Of a DNA stretch of 64,000 nt, positions 40,100 through 64,000 are shown in pieces. Location: the NCBI RefSeq assembly GCF_041146395.1, contig NC_090986.1, positions 40,212,001 through 40,276,000 on the forward strand, read 5' to 3'. The notes under the pieces were generated by a model. It did no database searches and was not told the origin of the DNA. It worked only from the letters and a program-made list of their open reading frames with translations. Origin of the DNA: Eulemur rufifrons. Taxonomy: Eukaryota; Chordata; Mammalia; Primates; Lemuridae. A program made the translations under genes and the position numbers. Every line of letters starts with the position of its first letter. Within the stretch, counting starts at the first letter, position 1.

Positions 40100-41100
40100 A
40101 ACTAATATGTCTTAGCTTGGGCTCTAGGTTTTAAAAAATCTTTTTGAGATCTCATAACCATAGGCTTGCTCTTCCTCACTCAGATAGGGATTTGGATTTA
40201 CATTCTTATTACAACCCAAGAGCCAGATGTCAAGAAATTATTATAAAAAGTTCCAAGCTTATAATACCCTGCAGCACTTAGCAGAAACAAACACAAAACA
40301 TCTCTGGATTGACACACCCTTAACTAGGTTGCACAAAATTTCTACTGCTAAAGTTTCACAGACTATGAACTCACAATCCAAAAATCATAAAATACAGGAA
40401 GAACTACCCACCATGAGCAAACGTTGACATATATCAAGATTAGACCTCCAGTTAGTATTCATATGATTAAAATGATTAAAGAAAAATAGAAAGAATTAAA
40501 AACAAGAGAAAAGAACATCAAGAAAGACCAGGAAGATGAGGAAAAGAACCAAATAAAACTTTTAGAAATAAAAAACATAGGCAAACATTGTCTTAACAGA
40601 GACTAAACAGAGTTAAAGAATCAGTGACTTGGAAGAACAATCTGAGGAAATTACAAAGACAATAATAAAGAGATAAAAATATAAAATTAAGAGATACAGA
40701 GGCAAACCTCCCAAGGCAGAAAAATTCCAAGTAATTTATGTAGACATTCCTCTCTTCAGGTAGATGAAGAATAACTCCCATCTCTTCAGTGTTGGCTGTA
40801 CATAGTGACTTCCTTCCAAAGAGAACAGTATGGAAAGAAAGGGAAAAAAGTAACTTTACAGTGAAGTAACTTGACCTCAATCTCTGATTAATGTTGACAT
40901 CAACAGGGATAAGTAATGTTGATATGATATAATAAGAATGGTACTTTGCACCTTTGTGGTTTTCCTCCCAAATACCCATAGCCCATGTCTAAGTATTAGA
41001 AAAATATGAGACAAACCCCAGTCGAAAGGCATTCTACAAAATACTGGAATAGTACTCCCAAAAACTGTAAAGGTCATAAAAAACATGGAATGACAAGATG
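40100..41100 (+). mobile_element. L1M-type pieces, sense
   Basis: An A-rich ORF1-like region (AGTGACTTGGAAGAACAATC, GAGGAAATTACAAAGACAAT) is followed by sequence resembling an L1 3' UTR. Examples are GAATGGTACTTTGCACCTTT and GGCATTCTACAAAATACTGG. Internally deleted and non-coding. Confidence 0.6.
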
Positions 41101-41564
41101 GTATGTAAGGAACTTCTGCAAGATAACATAACCCATCCTGTTCATTGGTGTACCAAGGTAGGGATGGGTGTGGGAGTGGTCGACCCCTAGTGGAGGGGGT
41201 ACATTGTCTATGGAGAATTTAAAAACAATAATAAAACTGACTAACTGTTGGTCCACTTTTTATTATCACATGCACTGGCAATTCCAAACAAGGTCAGTAA
41301 TAAAACATTTCGCCCTGCTAGATCAATCTGTTCAACAGCCACCCTCTCCCCTAACCCCCATGCCACTGATCTTTATGACACCATAAATTTAAAAATAAGC
41401 ACAAGTTTGTCTTTTCTTTAAAAAAAAAGTGAAGTAAAATCTTCAACAACAGGAAACGAAACAAGGTATTTAATAAGTGTGCCAAGGCCAAGGTTCTCTT
41501 CTTGTTTAGGAGGACACACTGTAATGGGGGGGAAAAAAGGACTCTGGAGTGTAATATGTAATAT

Positions 41565-41612
41565 ATTGTGATATAATATTAATGTGATATAATATTAATT
41601 TGATATAATCTA
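41565..41612. repeat. Short AT-rich tandem repeat
   Basis: Two and a half copies of a unit near GTGATATAATATTAAT. Confidence 0.75.
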
Positions 41613-42060
41613 TATTCATTATGTTTGCTGACTTGATATAATGAGTTTTGCATCTGTCATACTATTCACCTAGCTTTAAATAAATGAGTGTGTATTTGAC
41701 TTATTTTTCTTCCTCTAATAATTATTCTTCCCTTTGTTACAACATCCCATCATTCTTCATCATCCAGTCACTGAAGGACTTAAAAAAAAATGTTGCAGTT
41801 CAGGTAAATCCCCATTATTATGCTGCCAGAGACTTTGTACGGTTTGACTTGATGATCTGGTAGCCAGGCTCTAAAAAAAAAAAAAAAACTAAAAAACACT
41901 GGCATTTCTCCACATGAATATTAATGCAATTTTACATATGGCTTCCTAGCTCAATTTCTTGGGGAAAAGGAAGAATGGAGAGGCCCCTGGGCATCACTGC
42001 CTTGCAGTCTCTTACACAAGGGTCAGAGACTTCAGACATCTTTAGATGGAAAATTACTTT

Positions 42061-42085
42061 CTCTCTCTCTCTCTCTCTTTTTTTT
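42061..42085. repeat. (CT)n microsatellite
   Basis: Nine CT units at 42061-42078 followed by a T run. Confidence 0.9.
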
Positions 42086-42954
42086 GAGGGGTAGGGAGGG
42101 AGGAATGGTGCGTGATTCAAGTTAGATTTTGCACCTAAGGACGTCTCTAACCTTAAGAAAGCCCAGTATCCAAAAATCCGAACTTTTCAAACAAGTCAAC
42201 CAGGTAGTAGCTACCCACAAAGTTGCCTTACCTTACGAAAGGCTTCACCAGAGGTTCTCTTTTAAATAGCCGTCTACTCCTTTACACTTTCCCCATTGTG
42301 TTTCAGAAAGCTATTTACAAATTTCAGGGATTCTACTTCATAAAGCAAAGGTGGTTTTTAAAAAGTACTAACTCTGATGATAAAAATTATTTTATTAATA
42401 GAAAAACTGGAAAATCCAAATAATTTAAAAAAAAAATCTGTAAGCTCAGTGTTAACACTGTCACCATCCTGATGTATTTCCTTGGAGTTTTTTAAACACC
42501 ACATAGGTGCACATGCTGCGTGTCCACCTTTAGAGCCCATACTGAGCCCCTTCGCCCGCAGGCGCCGGGAGTGGCCGCCCGAGGGCCGCGCCTCTCCGGA
42601 GGAGGTGTGTCGCTGTCAGCAGCCACTGTTTATGCCAGTGGAACCAGCGGCCCACTTACAGCAGTCTCCGGAGACACGCCCTCCTTTCTTTTTTCTGCTC
42701 CACCTCTCTAAACTTTCCAGTTTCAACTGCAGAGTCTCTTCGGCAACTAACTAGCTCCAGCCCTCACACATTCCGCTCCAAAACAAAAAAATCCCCTCAA
42801 AGCAGGCGTCACGTCTCGGGCAGGAAGGCGGAGGATTGTCCTTCTGGAACGGGGAGGCGAGGGCCGGCTGCAGCGCGCGCTCCCGCCTGGGCGCGGCCCC
42901 GCCCCGCCCCCCTCGGGCGGAGACGCGCCAGGGAAAGCGCGCGGCCGCGAGCCC

Positions 42955-43301
42955 TGGGCGCCATTTTGGACTCGGTTTGTGGGCCGAGACGCAGGGGCAT
43001 TGGTGGTGGCCGCCGCTCGCTGAGGAAGTCTCTCGCGGCGACCCGGGTCTCGGTACCAGAACGCGGACGGCGCGGGATTCGGAAGGAAGGCTTCTTCTTG
43101 GGCAGCCAGAGCCGCAAAGGTGGAGCCACGTTGGTGCCCGCCGCGGGACCAGCGCCTCGGATGCGGGCGGAGCGCGGGGGGACGCGGCGGCGGGAGCGCG
43201 GAGCGGGGGCCCCGGGGGGCCTCATGTGAGAGCCGCGGGACCAGCCGCCGCCGTCCTCGGAGCACCGGGTGGTGTGTGGGGGAAGCCGCCCCCGGCAGCA
43301 G
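42955..43301 (+). other. FBXL3: FBXL3 non-coding first exon (5' UTR)
   Basis: Ends at a GCAGCAG/GTAACG donor at 43301/43302. The start is placed near the YY1 motif by analogy with other YY1 promoters and is uncertain by tens of bases. It joins the exon that carries the start codon at 47752. A 22-codon upstream frame (43161-43229) lies in it. Confidence 0.75.
43161..43229 (+). other. Upstream ORF in the FBXL3 leader
   Basis: ATG at 43161 opens a 22-residue Arg/Gly-rich frame (MRAERGGTRRRERGAGAPGG plus LM) ended by TGA at 43227-43229. A second in-frame ATG is directly followed by that TGA, making an ATG-stop element. If transcribed as part of exon 1 it could lower translation of FBXL3. Conservation is untested. 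Confidence 0.5.
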
Positions 43302-46197
43302 GTAACGGCGGAGGGGCAGGGCCGCGCCCCGCTGCCACGGTGGGGCCGGGGGCGGGGGCTCCGCCGAGGGCTTGCGGGCGGGCCGGCGGGCGCGGGGTCC
43401 CGGGCGCGCGCGGGCCGGGCCTCGGGAGCGCCAGGCGCGGCGTGGGGTGCGGCACCAGACCTTGGGGCCTGCTTGGGGGCGTTTCCCCGCAGTGCCTGCT
43501 TCAAAACATGTCAACAAGGCGTGGTGCGAGTGCCGCGGCTCTTGCCCGGCTTTATTGCCCTTGGCCGGGTTTGGTGACAGGCACCGTGGGGCTCGCGCTC
43601 TGCGAGGCTCTTCCGGCATCAGCAACGCCGGTGCTGGCAGCCTGAGAAATGAGAGGCACTAAGATGTCAAAGCACACTGCCGGGGTAGGGCGCGTCAGTT
43701 AAGTTAGGGAAAGCCAATCCGTGGAGGTGGCGCAGGGAGGAGGGGACACCCTCGCCGCGTAGCCAAGTGGGAAACTTGGTCAACTTGTGTTGAACAGCTT
43801 CACGCCCACTTTCAGCGAGAGCAGCCTGTTGCAGGCAGCGATCGGGAAGCAGCCCAGTAAAGTAGGTCTGCATCTCCAACCTAAGAAAGCGATGAGAGAG
43901 AGGGTCATTATTCCGATGTCGCCAATACTGTCCAGTCGAGTGGTCCAGATCTTTTAGACACTTCACTTGAAAAAAAAAGTGTTAGTTTCTGCTATCCTTG
44001 AAATATTTATAAAAATGGCACCTCAGTTGTCTATGTATGACCACTGGACTAATTTTCATCACCATGCTCTCCCTACCATTTAGTTCTGAGAGTTGACCTT
44101 TTTGTATTGTTTTATTGTATTTCAGCCAAAGAATGCATATTAATTTTGATACTAGTCAAAGCAAAACATAAAGGAAATGTGACGCCAAAGCGTTTTAGAG
44201 CTAAGTACAAATGGGCTTTTAAAATTAACTGCACGCCCCAGTGTACATAGAAGTGCCTGATACAATGAGGGTCACACAGCTAAGTGTTCTCTTCCTCTCT
44301 TCGTCTGACTGCTCCTTTCAGTTTATGGAAATGTTTAGTTAGCTCACTAACTCCCTGTTGCTCAGCTAGTCTGTAGTCTTTCCTCATTAGTTTGCTTTTT
44401 GGCACTTTGTAGTAATATCAGTCCCTCACCAAAAAGCTCTAGGGGCTTAAGTTGCATTATTTGGGGCCTGGAATTGTAGGAAATTAAACTACCAGAGCCC
44501 GGAAGTGGCCTGGTTTTGATATTCTAAAGAGTCTCCTTGACGTTATTGTGTAGCTTGGCTCTCCGCACTCCTTTTGTTCAAATATAAGAGGTGTTTTCAC
44601 TTTGATTAAAAGTAGGAAATATAAAGTACATTGATGGAAATTATTTACAGACTGGTGGGTGCTCTGAATTGTTTAACTTATTTACAGCAGAGCTTCATGT
44701 GTAAATAGATTTAGTAAAATACTTTTGGAAGCACTGTAAATTTTTGCATGTGTAAATGATACCTACTTGGAAAAGTTGACATTTTAAATTTTTATTAGGT
44801 GCCCACTCACTTCCGTTTTATTTTCGTGCATTAATGAGGTTAGGACAGAGGCCATCTTTATTGGAATTTGGCCTTACATATTTTCTATTGCTTAATGTAC
44901 TATAATTATGACATTACGGTTATATTAGATATGACAATTCAGAGACTTGTTCAGCTACTCATAGACTAGTAAGTGCTTAAAATATACTTTGGTGATCAGA
45001 TAGTCTTTTTATATTTAAGGCAAGAGATAACTGTACCTTGGTTTTGCATACTTCTTAAAATATTTGTCAACTTCTTTCCCCCAAACTTGGAAAGTATTGA
45101 AATATGCTTTATTTAAAGTAGGGCTGTAATATACAAAAGAAAAGTTCTATTGTTATGACCAGCAAGAAAGTAATAAAAATTATGGGAAAGGCTACCATTT
45201 TATTTTTGTATATCCATACACGCTAAAGTAAAATGAATCATTCCATCTTTAAGTTGAATAGTTCTGGTTTTAGAAGACTTTTCTTCAGAAACAGGCAATC
45301 GGCATTCTATAATAAGGTGTAGAAATTATGAAGACTGCCTCATTCTTTTTTAAATCTCTGTATCTCAAAATTCTGAGTAGTTTTAGGTTGTCAGAAGAGA
45401 AATTGTAAGCCCTGGGTGGCAAACACTTTGTTCTTTGACCCAAATTTTATATACCAACATTAAAGTAAGCCTTCAGGATAAGTTAAAGCAGAAAAATGGA
45501 TCATAATGACAATGTTATCTTAACGTCTAGTGGGTCATTATTATTAGGAGAGTGTTTTTTATATTAAAAATTACACTGTAGAGTATATTACCTTTTCTTT
45601 AAACACATTTAAGAAAACTCTTTTTAGATTCATACATAAGTTACAGTGTTACCTAAAACTACCCTCTTGCTGTCACATCTGTCATTCTGTTTTCTCCCAT
45701 TCTGTCCCCTGCTTGATAAGATAAACATCATTTACTTCACTTTATTTACATAGTTGGAAGTAGGAGCCATGAGGAATAGGCAGTTTATTGCACATGTGCT
45801 AAGACCTCGTGGACTGACTTTCATGGCATGAAGTCCAATGGCCGCTGCCATTCTCCTTCTACTCTTCGGCCCTCAGTCTTCTTTTATAAGTTTTGCTCCG
45901 TCCTGCTGGATGGAGAAAGTCTGCAGAGACATACTTAGTTTATAGTCATGCATATGCACATCCATCATCCACACAGGAACCAGAAATTCCTATGTGCTGA
46001 TATGCCAGAAGAGAATTGGAGCCACACGCCATCCTTTTGAAAGGCTGTGACCCCAAGTTTAGGTGCAAACCACTTTCCTGCCAGAACTGTTTTCTAGGAA
46101 CGAAAGAAAAGCATTGCAGGCTCTAAATAAGAGTACTAGTGAGTGTCTGCAGTTACCCCGTTTAGTTTAGGGCCGGCTATACTTCTCTTCCAACTAG

Positions 46198-46501
<304 letters not shown>

Positions 46502-46839
46502 AAAACAAGGCTTTTTTTTTTTTTTTATCTGATTACAATGTAATGCGTTGATATTAAAAGAAATGTGTAAAAAAAAAAAAAATCACTTGTAATCCCACCA
46601 GCCACTGTTGGTTCCTATAATAATTTGGTGAATCTGCTTCCAGTGTGTGTTTCTCAAACACAAGACTGCGTGCTCACGCTTGCTTGCTCTCTCATGCATA
46701 CTTCATTTTAAAACAAAAATAGGATCATTCTTTGCCTTCTGATTGTTAACCTCTGTTTTTACTGTGTCTGGCAGTTTAATGTCTTTAGTACTAGACTGCT
46801 TTCTTGTACTGGAGTTCCAACAATCGTCTCTGTTTTCAA

Positions 46840-47010
46840 AAGCCTTTATATACTGTTTTATTCCTCACAAAAACCCTATGTCTTATAATTGCCATTTTGC
46901 AAACTGAAGCACAGGAAAGTCAAGTAATTTGCTCAAAGCCATGTAGCCAGTGAGAGGTAGAGCCAGGATTCACACCCAAGGACCCTGGTTCCAGAGCCTA
47001 TTCTCTTTAA
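46840..47010 (-). mobile_element. MIR SINE, antisense
   Basis: Antisense MIR order: CATTTTGCAAACTGAAGCAC, AGTAATTTGCTCAAAGCCAT, then GTGAGAGGTAGAGCCAGGAT. Confidence 0.75.
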
Positions 47011-47751
47011 CCATACTATTTTGCCATAAAAAGACTTACCTTTCAAAGAATCAAATGGAATGAAGGTATTAAGAATACATAGAATAAACACGTAGGTGTA
47101 AGTCAGAAACACAACTTGGGGAAAATATTGCACCAGGAAGTGATGTGTTTTAAGAAGAAACCACATTCCAGACCAAACAATGCATAGTAGGGGTGGGTTT
47201 ACTTATTGTAAGCAGAGGTTGTAAATGTCTGGCAGTAACACATATTGCAGACTATTCAGTGTGGAAGATCTGTTGGCTACTTAATTCACATCCTTTCTGG
47301 AAGTTCTTGGGACTCTGGATGGCCTTGAATTCAAGAACTCAAATATAGCACGTATCTTTAGATGACTTTTAAGAAGCCTTTAGAAAGTATCACTGTAGTT
47401 TCCCTTTTATATTCATTTTAGTTAGTTGAACAAAACTTCTGAAATAGAAATTCTTGGTTTAATTTCAAAGTCATAGTAAACTTCCCCCCAAGTAGTACAG
47501 TATAAATGTAAATGTTTAAAAACACCTGCCAAAAATGTGTAGCATTTGTAAAATCATAGTTGGTCTTTATCACCATTTTTCATTATAATTTGTTTTGATA
47601 TTCTTCTCCTTCAATTACTTATCCAGTTCTTCCTACGTATTTGTTTGTATATATAAATACATATTCACATCCTGGTGATAGAAGTATGAATTTTGAATTT
47701 ATTTCTATTCAAAAGTAGAATAAAAAAAAATGATGCATTTTTCTGAATAGG

Positions 47752-60298
<12,547 letters not shown>

Positions 60299-62205
60299 AG
60301 ACTGCATGATATAGGGCATGATGAATAGCACCTTAACTTCAAGCAAATGTATTATAATGAAAACTTATTTGCCGTAGTTCTCATATAATTCTATTTTGTG
60401 GCACAGAAATTTGATATCTTCAGTGAGTATATAAGGGTCATTTATTGGAAGACCCATGAATCATTTTTGGTCAGAAAACTCCATTTGTTTCTTTAGCCTA
60501 ATAGCAATCAAATCTCTGAAAAATTTTTTGAAAATGTGGTTCAGATGTGAAAGTAATAACCAATTATAAAGATTAGTTTATAGTCTGAAGGAAACAAAAC
60601 CTCTATATTATAATACCCAAGAAGTGAGCACTAATAGGTTTTCTGAAATGTTCTCTATGCATTTTTTAAAATGTAAACTTGACATTTTAGGGTCTTTAGT
60701 TATACATACACCTGTTATAAGGTGTTTAATATAGCTCAGGAAAGTGAGCTTTTTGTAAGAAAAATGTAGGGTATATCGTATCTAATGAAAAAGATTAAAT
60801 GAATGTTCTCAAATGTTACATAGTTTAAAGAAAAAGAGGTATATATAAGTAATTGGAAGACTGATAAACACAGAAAACTGATAAATGTCACACAGTGGTT
60901 ATTATAGAAGGATAATACACAGAGCCAAGATCAAATTAAAAGACAATAAATGAAATAGAAGGGAGGCAATGTTTAGCTTTGTATAAATGTTTAGGTTTGC
61001 TCTGTAATCTGCTAAACCATATTCTTTTTTTGTGATATATTACTATGTATGTGGCACTTGAGACATTGTATGTAAAGTAAGGAATGCTTTAACAGTTCTC
61101 CTTGGTTTTGTCTTTGTTTAAACTAGTTTTGAAGTATTAAACAATAATCAAAATGAAAAGCTTATGTATTTAAAAAAGCCAAATTGAAATAATTAAAGAT
61201 AGCAGTCTAAAATGTTTATGAATTGTTTCCATGAAAGAATATTAGTCTCCAGTAAATTTTAGTGATGGATGGCTCATTTTTCCATTTTGGAATTACATAG
61301 TTATGTAAGTAGAGTTTTAAGAAACCATAAAAGGAGCCACCAGTGTACAGTTCAGCATAAATGGTAAATTTAAAAGAGGATATATTTAAGTTCATAATCA
61401 ATTTTGAGTAAATACTGCTCAGTAAACTGGAAAATTTTAATAGAAAAATGTCTATAGTTTTGTGATTGTTAATTTGGTTAAACTGATATTTAAGTTAGGT
61501 AGCATTTTATATTACTTTCATATGAATAAAGGTAATCCATACATTGTAGAGTCTGTAAAAATGTTAAGTTTGGGGCTACATTTAGTTATATAAACTTTGA
61601 TTCTGGCCGCTAGTGCTGGTAGATACTATCCTCCTAAGGGAAATTAGAAGTGATTTACCCCCAATGGAATACATTAATGCTTGAAATGGCTCTCTTCAGT
61701 AGTATGACTTTTAAAAAGTATCTCAGTAGTTATGGAAGCTAACAGTCTTACAGATCTAATCTATTTTTAAAATAGACCCTCCTAACAATAAAGTAAAAAA
61801 TGATTTTGTACATAATTTGTTTTTGAAAAGTGATGGTATTCTACCCTGCAACCACATATTAATGAGAAGAAAAAAGGCTGATCCAGACTTGAAAATTAAA
61901 AGGAATTATTGTAATATTTCCCCTTTCTAAATAGCAAAAAGCTTTGATTGTACGAGAAATACCTGTGCTAATGGATAGAGTTTTTTTCTTGAACAACTTT
62001 GGAAAATGGATTTGACAGTACATAATCAGTTCTACTAACCAAATCTTTATTTGGAAATTTACTTTTTGTACAAATTGAATTATATAATGCTTGAAATACT
62101 TTAAGTCACTTTATAAGCAAAATGTATATCACTTAATTTGTTTATACAGTAAAGTATATGTTAAATGCTTTTATCAATTTGAGAATAAAAAGTTACTAAT
62201 GCTGT
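60299..62205 (+). other. FBXL3: FBXL3 3' UTR
   Basis: About 1.9 kb of A/T-rich sequence to just after the AATAAA at 62184. One Pumilio-type octamer TGTACATA lies at 61807-61814. The 3' end is inferred from the signal; other AATAAA hexamers farther on (near 63263, 63856 and 63911) could make longer forms. Confidence 0.65.
62184..62189 (+). terminator. FBXL3: Likely FBXL3 poly(A) signal AATAAA
   Basis: A canonical hexamer followed within 25 bases by the T/G-rich GCTGTTGTATGTTATAC, the expected downstream element. Confidence 0.6.
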
Positions 62206-62209
62206 TGTA

Positions 62210-64000
62210 TGTTATACTTTCTTAAACTACCCAAACATATATACTTGACTTTCAAACTAGTTAAACTTAAAAGTTTATGGATTTAGTTTCAAATCCATAT
62301 TTGATGGGTAGAATACTTAATGTTAAACAATGTTTATGGTAGGCTGGCTTTTTTGAAGACACAAGGTTAGGCACATGGAATCTGTTCTTGAAATAAGCTC
62401 TGATGCCTAAAGAAATAGGAAATTAAAAATCTATCATGAAACAAATTTATGTTTAAAATTTTATACAGAAAACGGTTACATTAAAAATAAGGAATAGGTT
62501 CTTTCTGCATTCAGAATGAGAACTTACAAAACACATTACTGACATAGAATTCTAACTCTTAAAGGGTCCTTGAGCACAGCTAGCCTTTTTACAGAGAAAT
62601 GTCTTTATATAAATCAATAGTTTTTAAACTATTGAAATTATTTTCACCTCCTGTCTTAACTGGATTTCAGAAGACAAATTTACCTTGGTAATGTGGCTTA
62701 TTTTAACAATATTGGGAAAAAACAGGCATTATGATTAAGTCAACTTACTGCATTCTAAGAATGTTTTTGTATTGATGGAAAAGCTTAGGTTAGAAGGAAG
62801 GGTTTGGGTATGAAGAAGGATCAGGACTAAACTAGGTCCTTTAAGATGCTGTAAATTTCTGCCCCACACATAGATGGGAATAATCTTTACACATGTAGAC
62901 TCCAACCCCAGTTTATCTGTGGGGCTGGTTTTAATGTTCACAGGAAAATTCCACCTGCTTGCTGCCACCCAACTTTAAAAAAGGACACAAAGCCTTTTAT
63001 TTGAAAGAGAACCAAGCTTATCCTTAGAATAATCAGTCCAATAAAAGGATAAGTAATATACTAACTTAAATAGAGGAGAGAAAAATGTAGAAAGGAAGGT
63101 TTGAAGAGCAGGAAACTACTTGGGCAATAAAGGGTAAATAGGAAGTAACTGGGAACAAACTGGCCATTCCATTTCCCCTTTGTAAGCGGGGAAAAGTATG
63201 TGTGTGGATTTGGAACATTACTCTCGTATAACATGCCAACAATTTATTTAAAAAATAGTCTTTAATAAACTGTAGTCCCAGATAAAATAATTCATTAAGT
63301 GCCAGTAGAGCAGACTATAAAACTGGATATCTAAGACTTTTCTTTCTTATGTTTGAAAAGCCAATAGTGAGGGTTCCAAATGTTTAAAATTTAGTAGTTA
63401 TTTTCACCTTTTGACTGTTTTGCTCTATCTGCAAAAATATACTTTGTGGTTGTACTTACTTAATACTGACCCAGATTAATGAGAGAGGATATATCATTTA
63501 TTCTAAAGCCCTAATATAATCAACAAAATGGTTTCTCTTAGAGGAAATGTATACATTTAAAACAACAGCAAAATAGAAACCACATTTATGTGATGATTAA
63601 GTTAATCATATTAAGTTATATTGCACAAAGGGCAGCAAAATTTAGTTGGTAAATTCCTGTCGGGCCATATTTTGGTTTCCCAACTACGGTTTGAAAGCAT
63701 ATTCTTGAATCATCTGTACTTGAAAACTCCATTTAATCTTAGAGGTTTGGTAAATTCTTAAGAAGTGCTTATGTGAATGCTATGCTCTCTGTGCTATGGT
63801 CACCTGAATCTGTGTGGAACTTTCACAGAATTTCATTTATTAATATGCTTAGGCAAAATAAAAAATCTTGAATGCTTTTTTAAAATATAACTATTAGAAT
63901 CTTGCTTTTAAAATAAAAGTCAAGTTCTACGTACAGATGTCTTCATTTGTTTTTGCTATGGAACCACGTTCTGTGATTTGCAGTTGACACAAACTTGGTA
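62210..64000. other. FBXL3 downstream flank
   Basis: A/T-rich sequence without a recognised gene or repeat. In human the convergent CLN5 gene lies a few kilobases beyond FBXL3; I see no CLN5 coding sequence within the window on the minus strand. Confidence 0.55.

Larger units (their letters stand above)
42540..43720. promoter_or_regulatory. FBXL3: CpG island and FBXL3 promoter
   Basis: G+C-rich, CpG-dense sequence in otherwise A/T-rich DNA. It contains tandem GC boxes (CCCCGCCCCGCCCCCC, about 42897-42912) some 50 bases before the likely start, a YY1-type GCCATTTT at 42960-42967 and an E'-box-like CACGTT at 43127-43132. No TATA box is seen. This is a typical broad housekeeping promoter and could fire in both directions. 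Confidence 0.88.

Noticed and set aside
42747..43625. 292-codon open frame on the minus strand across the CpG island, with other long frames in all phases
   Set aside because: G+C-rich sequence has few stops; the translation is Arg/Pro/Ala-rich without any domain, and opposite-strand frames are just as long. It is a composition artefact over the FBXL3 promoter.
62210..64000. 3' end of CLN5 on the minus strand
   Set aside because: CLN5 is the expected convergent neighbour, but no coding sequence or unambiguous terminal exon is visible here, so it probably starts beyond the window.

Overview
The window is primate nuclear DNA, most likely from a strepsirrhine (lemur or loris group). Two observations support this. 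First, spliced coding exons match the vertebrate genes MYCBP2 and FBXL3 almost residue for residue as I remember them. Second, five Alu elements carry an A/T-rich linker between the two arms that I associate with strepsirrhine Alus, while other copies are ordinary old AluJ-type or monomeric elements. Both genes run on the + strand, in the head-to-tail order known for human 13q22.

Layout. Positions 1-29.2 kb hold the last 21 coding exons of MYCBP2 (440-28479) plus its 3' UTR. They encode the C-terminal 1053 residues of the giant RING-Cys-relay E3 ligase: the DOC/APC10-like domain, a zinc-binding B-box-like segment, the RING and the tandem-cysteine domain, ending in His-Thr-Phe. All exon phases join without a frameshift. 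From about 29.2 to 42.5 kb lies an intergenic stretch filled with old LTR, L1, L2, MIR, DNA-transposon and Alu copies, with no convincing gene. A CpG island at about 42.54-43.72 kb holds the FBXL3 promoter and its non-coding first exon. FBXL3 coding exons lie at 47752-48099, 50002-50124, 52798-52969 and 59655-60298 and give an intact 428-residue F-box/LRR protein; its 3' UTR runs to about 62.2 kb. The last 1.8 kb is A/T-rich flank with no recognised gene.

Function. Both genes encode substrate-recognition or catalytic parts of ubiquitin ligases but work in different pathways. MYCBP2 acts in axon and synapse development and degeneration and transfers ubiquitin by an unusual cysteine relay to Thr/Ser. 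FBXL3 is the SCF subunit that targets the cryptochromes CRY1 and CRY2 in the circadian clock. I see no sign that they form a functional unit beyond being neighbours.

I did not find a new biological system. The points most worth a second look are a tandem splice donor and a candidate poison exon in MYCBP2, a short upstream ORF in the FBXL3 leader, an antisense Alu close to a MYCBP2 splice acceptor, and a roughly 1.4-kb intergenic block I cannot assign. Residue numbers for MYCBP2 use the 4640-residue human form and were obtained by counting back from the stop codon. Comparisons with human are from memory, not from a search.
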